A stretch of DNA of 64,000 bases, taken from Magnolia sinica. Taxonomy: Eukaryota > Streptophyta > Magnoliopsida > Magnoliales > Magnoliaceae. The number at the start of each line of letters is the position of its first letter. Position 1 is the first letter of the stretch. Of the stretch, positions 56,466 to 64,000 are shown one piece after another. The stretch is taken from contig NC_080583.1 of assembly GCF_029962835.1 (NCBI RefSeq), positions 2,899,001 to 2,963,000 on the forward strand, given 5' to 3'. The position numbers and the translations under genes were made by a program. The notes below the pieces were generated by a model. That model worked only from the letters and a program-made list of their open reading frames with translations. It was not told the DNA's origin and searched no databases.

Positions 56466-57290
56466 AGGACTGTCCATGGGCTGGGTGCCCACCTATTAAA
56501 TCGTAGCCCCAAGCCCGCCTTGAGCCCGGACCCTGACATCATGCATGGCGAATGACAAAATTGCCCCTTCAATGAGCCGGTCTGAGCTGATGGGATCTTA
56601 GACATAGCCCGAGCCTGGCCCAATTGTAATTGGCCTGAGTTGACAAATATTTCAGCATCTCAACTCTCACATGTGGTAATGTGGCACGTGTGAAATATCC
56701 AACTTGTTAGATTTATAGGTGGGTCCAACCATGCTGATTACTTATATAAAAGATTAGGCTGCTGATATAGTGATCACAAGGGCCAATGGTGTACGTGACT
56801 TTGCATGGTTAGTCATTTTTTAACCATACATTTATTTTATACACGTGTGGTCCACTTGATGATCAGATTGCTCGGATTTTTTATAAAATGAAACTAGACA
56901 ACTGAGCTTGTTACATGAGTGGCTTGGATCTTGCACTCATGTTGCGTTTTGAATGATGAAAGGTGTGTGAGATCCGGACCATTCATCAGCTGCGCTCCAT
57001 TATCCATGTGACATGGTCTGTAAATCAGGTTGGTTCTGTCATCAGGTGGACCACATGAGACGGAAAATGAAATAGTTAAAAGAACTAAGCAATTGAAGCT
57101 TATGTAACCATGCGGTCCATGTGATTGCAGGACCGACCTCATTTTCAGGTCCAAGAAACATAAACAGCGGATTTGGCACATAGGTCTCTGGTTAGCTGTC
57201 CAAGCCCGGCCCATAAATTAAAAGCTCAGCCCAAGCCTCGGACATGTGACAGGCCTAAAGAAATAGGCCTGACGCCAAGCCCAGCCACCC
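56466..57290. repeat. hAT-like family D pieces around unrelated sequence
   Basis: TAGGACTGTCCATGGGCTGG at 56,466 and GCCAAGCCCAGCCACCC at about 57,272 could be the two ends of one element, with an insertion of about 550 bp between 56,640 and 57,190. GCCC-rich words are present at both sides and absent in the middle. No target duplication could be confirmed. Confidence 0.4.
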
Positions 57291-57322
57291 ACTTTTGTGC
57301 AAGATCCGTGCCATTCATCAAG

Positions 57323-57914
57323 TAGGAGTGCACAAGGAACCGGTTGAACTGGTAATTCCACCGGTGAACCGGACCAGAACCGAGCAGACCGCACGGTTTG
57401 GACTAGTTCTGAAGCGCACCACCATTCTGGTTCTGGTTCTGAAAATCAAAGAATTGGTTAGTTCGGTTCGGTTCACGGTTTGGGGTTTTGTATAACCCAA
57501 TTGGACCGTACAACCAAACCTTGGATCTGAAATTAGAACCGGACCCTTGGTCAATAAATATTTAAAATTTACCTTTTTTTAAACATAAAATGTAAAAATT
57601 AAAAAATCAAAAAAGCAAAAAATGTCTAATTTTTCTTTATTCTCCCCCTCTTTCATGCCTTTCTTTGTCTCTCAAGAACCTTGGACTGGATTCTTAAAAA
57701 ACCATGCAATTAGAATGGATTATAAAAATAAATCATGCAATTGGACTGGTTTATAAAAAACCCACCCAAAACCATAGAATTGAACTGGTTTTTATGGTCC
57801 TATCCCATTCGATTCTAGGGTGCAAACGGTCCGGTTCTTGTTCTAGTTTTCCTGGAACCGTTGGGAACGGTTCAATTCCAGTTTCACCTCCAAACCGAAC
57901 CGTGTGCACCCATA
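57323..57914. mobile_element. hAT-type non-autonomous element, family C (592 bp)
   Basis: Ends TAGGAGTGCACA and TGTGCACCCATA, with perfect 8-bp target duplication TCATCAAG (57,315-57,322 and 57,915-57,922). Subterminal parts consist of ACCGGTT/GAACCGG/CGGTTCGG words in both orientations. It lies about 320 bp upstream of the dirigent TATA box. Confidence 0.9.
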
Positions 57915-58074
57915 TCATCAAGTGTGTTCCACCATGTGGAGCATGTGAAGAAAGCCACTTGGCATTCTAAATGGGTTGAGAAAATGGGCCCTTAGAACTC
58001 AGACCCGCCTAATTAATAGATGGGCTCAATTTCAAGCCGGCCCATTGAAAACCTTAGTTGGAGTTGCACACATC

Positions 58075-58081
58075 ACCAACC
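58075..58081 (+). promoter_or_regulatory. AC-type MYB site upstream of the dirigent gene
   Basis: ACCAACC is the core of the AC-II element bound by R2R3-MYB proteins in phenylpropanoid and lignin gene promoters. It is about 155 bp upstream of the TATA box. A 7-base match alone can be chance. Confidence 0.45.
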
Positions 58082-58234
58082 ACCAAAGTGACCAAAGTAC
58101 CCTTTTTGGAGCAGTTAGGGAGACACCTCTACTAACCCAAAATACCCTTTTGAAATTAGTGGTTTAGGTGTCTTAAATAGATTAAGTACATTCAATAGAA
58201 AGTACTTAAAAATAATAAAAGAAAAAAAAAAATC

Positions 58235-58242
58235 TATAAAAA
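58235..58242 (+). promoter_or_regulatory. TATA box of the dirigent gene
   Basis: TATAAAAA, placing the transcription start near 58,268 and leaving a leader of about 37 nt. Confidence 0.7.
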
Positions 58243-58304
58243 CACATCCAACCCTATCCAATCCAATCAAAGTAGTAATAGAAAGAAAAACAACCATCTG
58301 TTGC

Positions 58305-58862
58305 ATGATGCTACCCAAGATCATATTCTGCACAGCAGTTTCAGTGGCCACACTAGCTGTGATCCTCCTAGCTGTGATCTCCCCTTCAGTCCATAGAAAG
58401 CCACAAAAGAACCAAACAAGGCCGTGGCTAGCTCTCTCCTTGTACATCCAACACCCCCACCACCCAGTTCCCAGCACCCAAGTGGGCCCACTCGCCGACG
58501 GTGCGTTCGTCTTCCACCACACGCTCACGGCAGGGCCCGAGAACACGTCACGGGCCATTGGGAGGGCCCAAGGCTTCATAATCCCAATCGAGCACTTTGC
58601 ACAATCTGCATTCAACATCATATATCTTACTATCGACGCCGATGAATACTCCGGCAGCATTAGTGTCCACGCTAAGCACATCGGCCACAAGAGCAGGGAA
58701 GAACTTACGGTCGTTGGTGGGACTGGGTCTTTTGCATTTGCCCGAGGGCTGGCCATCTTCAAACAGACAGACGGACAAAGACCGTCGTCGAATATTGATG
58801 CAATGTATCATGTGAAGCTACAGTTGAGATTTCCTGATCGAGACCAGACGATTCCTGGTTGA
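58305..58862 (+). CDS. Dirigent family protein
   Basis: Dirigent proteins are secreted beta-barrel proteins that guide the stereochemistry of phenoxy-radical coupling in lignan and lignin formation, or related cyclisations. This gene is intronless, 185 aa, the normal length. Residues 6-27 form a hydrophobic signal peptide or anchor. The dirigent domain runs from about residue 41 to the end, with G-P-E-N-T-S-R (78-83, including an N-glycosylation site at N80), A-Q-G-F-I-I-P (88-94), Y-L-T-I (107-110), E-Y-S-G-S-I-S-V (114-121), E-E-L-T-V-V-G-G-T-G-S-F (132-143) and Y-H-V-K-L-Q-L-R-F-P (168-177). Two ATG codons stand in tandem at 58,305 and 58,308; the first is used. The TATA box and an AC-type site lie upstream. 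Subfamily and substrate cannot be told from the sequence alone. Confidence 0.93.
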   Translation: MMLPKIIFCTAVSVATLAVILLAVISPSVHRKPQKNQTRPWLALSLYIQHPHHPVPSTQVGPLADGAFVFHHTLTAGPENTSRAIGRAQGFIIPIEHFAQSAFNIIYLTIDADEYSGSISVHAKHIGHKSREELTVVGGTGSFAFARGLAIFKQTDGQRPSSNIDAMYHVKLQLRFPDRDQTIPG

Positions 58863-59328
58863 TGCATGCATTTTTGCTACATACTTTTTTTTGTTATTCT
58901 GATTGTACTTGAGAGACTAAATACAACCTAACTAAAGGCATACAAAATAAGTTCATATTGCATAAAATCAATATAACCTTGTTTTAAAACATCTTTGTTA
59001 TGGATACGAGTTGAGTAGTCCACTTATTTTTTTCAATGAGTGGAAAATTTAAAGAATATGTAAATGAATTTTCAATAAAGTAAGAGAATTTAGCTAATTT
59101 GGAGAGTTAGTAGCTAAGGTAAGAGATTTTTTGTCATTTTAAAATTTTGACTGGAATAGTCATAAACTATGGGCAACTTCCACTCACCCAAAATAAACAT
59201 CCGGACATTTTCTTATAAGGATGCATGGGGACTTTAGCTTCTAGTGTAGATGATGAATGAGAATTAGGTATATCATTTAAACAGTTTTAATAGTTAGAAG
59301 AGACCCATATCTAATAATGGGTTTGAAC
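58863..59328. other. Downstream of dirigent gene, no further gene
   Basis: AT-rich 3' flank, with possible polyadenylation wording AATAAAGT near 59,075. Nothing else recognised. Confidence 0.4.
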
Positions 59329-59763
59329 AGTGCTCTGTGAGTCTCACCATGATGTATGTATTTTATCCACACCATCCATCCATTTTTCCAGCTCATTTGA
59401 AGGCATGAATTCAAAAATGAGATAGATTAAAATTTCAAGTGGACCACACCATAGGAGCAATGGCGATTGAATGCCTACCATTAAAAACTTCTTAGGACCC
59501 ACAAAAGTTTTAGATCAAACTGTCGCTTTGACCCAATCAACAGGTTGGATGGCAAATGAAAGCCTAGAAAGTTTTTAATGGCGGTGTTGAATCACCACTA
59601 TTTTCCTATGATGTGGTCCATCTGATTTTTCAATCTACTTTATTTTCAGTCTCATTCACTAAATATTCTTTTTCCAATGGTGTGGTCCAAAATGGACAGC
59701 AGCATAAAATACATACATCATTGTGGGGGCTCAAAGAGCCACTCTCAATCAGCAATCCGCGTC
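59329..59763. mobile_element. Palindromic MITE of family P
   Basis: GTGAGTCTCACCATGATGTA at the left, GTGGACCACACCATAGGAGC and GATGTGGTCCATCTG in opposite arms, AATCCGCGTCC at the right end. Confidence 0.65.
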
Positions 59764-60179
59764 CTATTTAATTAACTTTCCCTCTGAACTGCTTTTTCCA
59801 CTCACAATCACCATGCCATGGGCCTACAAAAGCATGTATCATAAACTACATTTACATGGAGATTAGTCACTCGTCTATGAGATTAGAAGGCCACTCGTGA
59901 CAATCCCAACAATCTTCCGTATGATAATCATTCACGTTGGCTACAATCGTGAGGAGTAAGAAAACAAGTTCGGCTTGTTTATGGTGTGAGTAGCCCTCCA
60001 ACCTTATTCAATATATGTTCCTATGTAGAGCTCTACCCGCACATGCAAGGGTTGTTAAAGTCCATTCATATACATTGATACACTATCTTTTACCAGCTCG
60101 GGCTTTTGAAGCGAGCGGTTGTCTGATAAAGTTGACCCCTAACTCATATTTGCATAGTTTTATGTTGTAATTCCGAGCC

Positions 60180-60840
60180 ACAATAAATTTAGATCAATAT
60201 TAAATATTATAAATTCGGATTTAATACCATTGTCAATCATGCACTTTGTGCAACCATGTCCACTGAAGATAGAATAATCAAATAAACAATAATCAATCAA
60301 CCAAATACAAACACACAATATTTAACGTGGAAAACCTTTGTGGGAAAATACCACAACACAAAGTAATAGAAATCTCTAGTTTAATTAAAACTTTAAAATT
60401 ACACCACTCACCTTCTTTGATTATAGAAGTAACCTAATCTCCTATTGCAATGCGCACCATAGAAAAATCTCTATCACTTTAGAGTAATCATTTCCCAAGT
60501 GTAGAAAATCCTCTTAACTTGCAAAACCCTTGTCTTCTGAGAGAAAACACTGAGTCTCACCAAGCCCTAATTGCAACTTGGCTTAAATATCCTGACTTTC
60601 GTAAAATTGCATAATTTATTTGAAGTACGAATGGCACCATCGGTCAGACCAACTTGGATTAATAGAACATGCACTGCTCCTAAAAAACCTGTACCCTAGT
60701 GGTCAAACCGATATAACCCTGCTTCAACGTCTAGAGTGAGTAGAATCCAAGGCATTTACACGACATTTAACATGTATGGACGCTACAAGGTGAGGAGATA
60801 ACCTGACAGTCCTGCCTCACCGGATCAAAAAACTCTATAA
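60180..60840 (-). mobile_element. LTR-like remnant, Ty1/copia-type wording, minus strand
   Basis: A fossil. On the plus strand TTTAACGTGGAAAACC near 60,320 is the reverse complement of the GGTTTTCCACGTTAAA wording common in Ty1/copia LTRs. Exact ends were not found and no internal region is seen. Confidence 0.5.
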
Positions 60841-61709
60841 CAGGTACAATAGGGCCGCCATGTCACACGTGTATTAAACACTCCATCCATTAGGTGCCCC
60901 TCAATGTTTGGCCCAATGTAAAAAATTTTAAAAAAAATAATCAGCCTGATTCACAATTCAGGTGGGCCACACTACAGGGAACAACAACTATTAAAATTAA
61001 AAAATTAAAAATTAAATTTTTTTTTTAAAAAAAATACCTATCCAACCTGTCTATCAGCCAGATCCAAAACTCAGCTGGTTGAGCCACACCACATGAACTT
61101 AGACCTTTTATCCATGACCTTACATTGTTACTCATGGTGTGGCCCACCAAAATTCTGTATGGAGTGGAATTCTAGACTGTATTTGAAAATGATTCATCTA
61201 CTCATGAATGGAATTTTAAGAAAAAAGGTACACTCAGTTTTCCATGAAATACAAGCAGATCTTCACATGCCGGGTCCTACCACCATTACTACATAGGGAG
61301 AGAGATCTCAGTTATCCTGGATTGGACTAATTTGTAGAGATCTCGGTGGGACATACCTGATGAACAGAGTAGATGCCACACGCACAAACGGTGGGCCCAC
61401 ATGACTCGGGTGCTGTGCCGGTGGCTAAGATACCTATTGTAGAGGAACCCGGTCCTATCTTATACACGTGTTACTCATTTCCAAGTGTGATCCATTGCTC
61501 CCGTGGTAGTTTAAGTTACAGTCTTCCTTGTTGAATTGGGACACTTGAACACTATGATTGATTGATCTGGACCATCCATTAGGTCTAGCACACATTCCAT
61601 TGGCCACCATGCAAAATGTAACCTAGATCGGATGATCAAATCCATTAGCTGGCATTCTTTTTTCACAGCCATCTATTTTCTAAGCCAATCATGGGATGGT
61701 TAGAAATTA
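60841..61709. repeat. Intergenic, MITE-like wording
   Basis: Contains GGTGGGCCACACTACAGG and CATGGTGTGGCCCACC in opposite sense (about 60,960-61,150), like a decayed palindromic element. No gene seen. Confidence 0.4.
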
Positions 61710-61717
61710 GGTTTATC

Positions 61718-62305
61718 TAGGGGTGTACATCGAGTTGAACTGAGGCTAGCTCGACTCGGCTCGGCCATTAATTGACCCTAGCTCGAACTCGGCTCAGTCC
61801 TTGAGCATGACTGGCCAGCTCGGCTCAGTCAGTAGCTTGGGCGAGTTCGAGCCGAGTTGGCGCCAAGTTCAAGCCGAGTTCACCTATGCAGCATTTTCAT
61901 CAACACATGTACTGCACCTTCAAAATCCCAATATATGTAAAACAACAGTAGTAATTTTAGAAGTATTTTATCAAATACCTTTTAAGCAACATAATAGTCA
62001 AGAAAAAAATAAAAAGGCATTTATTTCATATACATATCTTCCTTGCCACCAGCCACACCTCGTTGAGTCATTTTATCAAATATTTGATGGGCATCAAAAG
62101 TAATCGGGTCACCTAACTGGTTCAATCTGAGTTCTATTCGAGTTGAGTTCGACCATGTCGAGTCGAGCCAGGGCCAGCTCAAACTCGACTGAAAACTCGA
62201 GCTCAAAAAATTAGCCTGAGTAGCACGAACTCAGCTTCGAACCGAGACAAATCGAGCTTTTTCGAGTTGAGTCGAGCGAGCTAGCTCGATTCATGTACAC
62301 CCCTA
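61718..62305. mobile_element. hAT-type non-autonomous element, family A copy 3 (588 bp)
   Basis: Ends TAGGGGTGTACAT and ATGTACACCCCTA, perfect over 13 bp, with perfect 8-bp target duplication GGTTTATC (61,710-61,717 and 62,306-62,313). Subterminal CGAGCTCG/GAGCCGAG words. The centre matches that of copy 2 in reverse orientation. Confidence 0.92.
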
Positions 62306-62313
62306 GGTTTATC

Positions 62314-63952
62314 TAATAAAAGTGAATCTTCTTAGCCATAACCAATCTATGATGAGTCCCAACAAATGGATGGATCCTATTGTTGATGGGACCTAAATGA
62401 TCTCAACGGTCTACTTGGTAAGCTATTGATCAGATGGATAGAATCTTCTGATCGGGGTGATTTTGTGTGGGGGCCCATTAAATTTGTGTTGGACCTAATT
62501 GACGGCCTGGATGAATCTATCAAAGTGTCTAAACGTCCTGATGCAAATAGAGGTACCATATAAGGCTTCCCATTGAATGCCACGAGGGTACATGTACCGA
62601 AAACATGTGACATCCCTAAGAAGACAGTAAGGTAACACTCGGTAGAACCGGAATATGGTAGAGCCATCGCACTACGCTCTACACGTGGCAGGTTAATTGT
62701 CAATCAGGACCGTTGATGTAGTGGTACCTACTATAGATACTAAATCGTAAAGATACACATAGATACGATGATCCTAGCCATCTGAATAGTAGCATTTAAT
62801 CTAACGGTAGATGAGAAAACTTATCAATTGTCATAATCAAGTACTTCGAAGTGTAGGAAACTGATGGTTAGGGCTGTCTGGTAGGTGTCAGTTTCGAAAC
62901 ATATGCCATCCATGATGAGGCCCACCATATGGACAGTCCTGATCGACACATCTCACTCCTACGTTCTTAGGGCTCTACCGTATCATCTCTTGCGGCTCAG
63001 TAGGAATTAAATCCTCTAACGTGTCTAATGTCCTTAGCTTTTAAGGGTAGGTGGCCCACCTTGATGACGGTTCTGGCCATTCCCAATCTACCCCGAAGTG
63101 GACCCCACATTGTATAACCAAAATTTAAGTACTCTAACGACTTTCCACCTACCCTTTCGTCAAGAACTAAAGTACAAAGACAGATAGGGGGTGGATGATT
63201 TGGGCCGTCCATTGGATTGGTCTCATAGTAGGTATGATCATCGATGCATCGCTTTGTGAAAACTTGTATAAATTGGACAATGCTGCCAATCTGATTGGTG
63301 GACCACTTTCCATTTTTCATCTACCCTCATCCCAATTAATTGGGGTCAGCTACATGAATTGACAGCCCGGATCATCGACCGCTTATCCCAACTAATTGAT
63401 CGGCTACATGAATGGACGGCCCAGATGAACGACCCTTTATCAGTCTTTATACTTTAGTGCTTGACAAAAGGGCAGTGGGGAAGTGGTTAGAGAACTTTTC
63501 ATTCAGTGCTGGTTATTTCCTCTTTTCCTTTTTTTTTTATTTTTTTATTTTTTTTGTGCTCATGGATTGGAGATCATCTGGGCCGTCAATTAAGTCCACC
63601 GGATGGGCCATCAAGATCGTACACTTTTTGTCAAATGCAATGATGAGCAAGTGGATAACTTTTTTCCTTTATGTTGAGGACAGCAGGCCGCACATGGTGT
63701 ATCTGGTGATCGTCACCGTTGATCTGGTGGGCCACTGTGGGAACGGTGTATACGGAAAAATATCTCATTGATTGGACAACTCCTAGCATCATTGCTGTGA
63801 ATTTAAATGGTTCAATCTGGACCGCTGCTCTTACCGTTCCTTTCGTAGGTCGCTTATCAAACGTCCATGACAGTTCACTCCCTGGATATTTTTGGCTAGT
63901 GGCTATCCATGTGATGGCCCACCAGATCCATGGTCCCTCGGTGGAATTCCAT
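62314..63952. repeat. Intergenic with one inverted-repeat segment
   Basis: No gene is recognised. About 63,130-63,186 and 63,438-63,495 are inverted counterparts (CTCTAACGACTTTCCACC versus AGTGGGGAAGTGGTTAGAG, and AAGTACAAAGACAGATA versus TATCAGTCTTTATACTT), so a fold-back element of about 370 bp is likely. A T run is at about 63,530-63,557. Confidence 0.5.
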
Positions 63953-64000
63953 TAGGACTGTAAACGGGCCGGGCCTGAGGTTCGTTTCAGCCCAGGTATG
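63953..64000. mobile_element. Left end of a hAT-like family D element, cut by the window edge
   Basis: TTAGGACTGTAAACGGGCC followed by more GGGCC words resembles the family D start at 56,466. The right end is outside the window. Confidence 0.45.

Noticed and set aside
58115-58762. 215-aa open frame on the minus strand across the dirigent gene
   Set aside because: It is the antisense shadow of a well-supported dirigent CDS and shows no family pattern.

Overview
The window is plant nuclear DNA, almost certainly from a woody angiosperm. Intron-bearing host genes, a CASP-like family and a dirigent gene, Ty3/gypsy elements of the Tat lineage, tRNA-derived SINEs, MULE, hAT and PIF-type transposons and long AT/GA microsatellites all point there. 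The very common palindromic repeats with GTGGGCCCCACCATGATG-type ends remind me of magnoliid genomes (Lauraceae, Magnoliaceae). That placement is from memory and not proven here.

Only three host genes can be supported. CKS1 (26,621-27,454, +, three exons) encodes the CDK regulatory subunit; a perfect mitosis-specific activator (MSA) site and an E2F-like site lie just upstream. A CASP-like protein of the CASPL5 group (36,212 down to 30,502, -, three exons, 152 aa) has a 5.2 kb first intron packed with transposons. An intronless dirigent gene (58,305-58,862, +, 185 aa) has a TATA box and an AC-type MYB site. They do not form a pathway together.

Layout: 1-11,061 is a broken Ty3/gypsy Tat-lineage element on the minus strand (5' LTR 10,414-11,061; 3' LTR beyond the left edge), with its family-typical antisense ORF at the left and a 2.27 kb solo LTR of another family inserted in gag. 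11,062-26,260 is a repeat graveyard: hAT and fold-back MITEs, LTR remnants, SINEs and many palindromic MITEs. 26,400-27,460 is CKS1. 28,448-36,300 is the CASPL5 gene and its intron, holding SINEs, hAT elements, a LINE RNase H fragment, Tourist-type MITEs and GA/CT tracts. 37,345-41,880 is again MITE-rich. 41,946-47,223 is the most unusual object: a 5.28 kb Mutator-like element (9-bp target duplication, at least 130 bp terminal inverted repeats) whose interior holds inverted arrays of a ~20-bp tandem repeat around a decayed transposase N-terminus. 47,230-58,060 holds more hAT and MITE copies and an LTR remnant. The dirigent gene follows, then more repeats to 64,000.

Two themes stand out. First, several hAT families (words GAGCTCG, GGGTTGGG, ACCGGTT, GGGCCGGG) share one design: TAGGNNTG-type ends, 8-bp target duplications in the clean copies, and an interior made of one short word repeated in both orientations. 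Second, one tRNA-derived SINE family appears five times, with readable target duplications.
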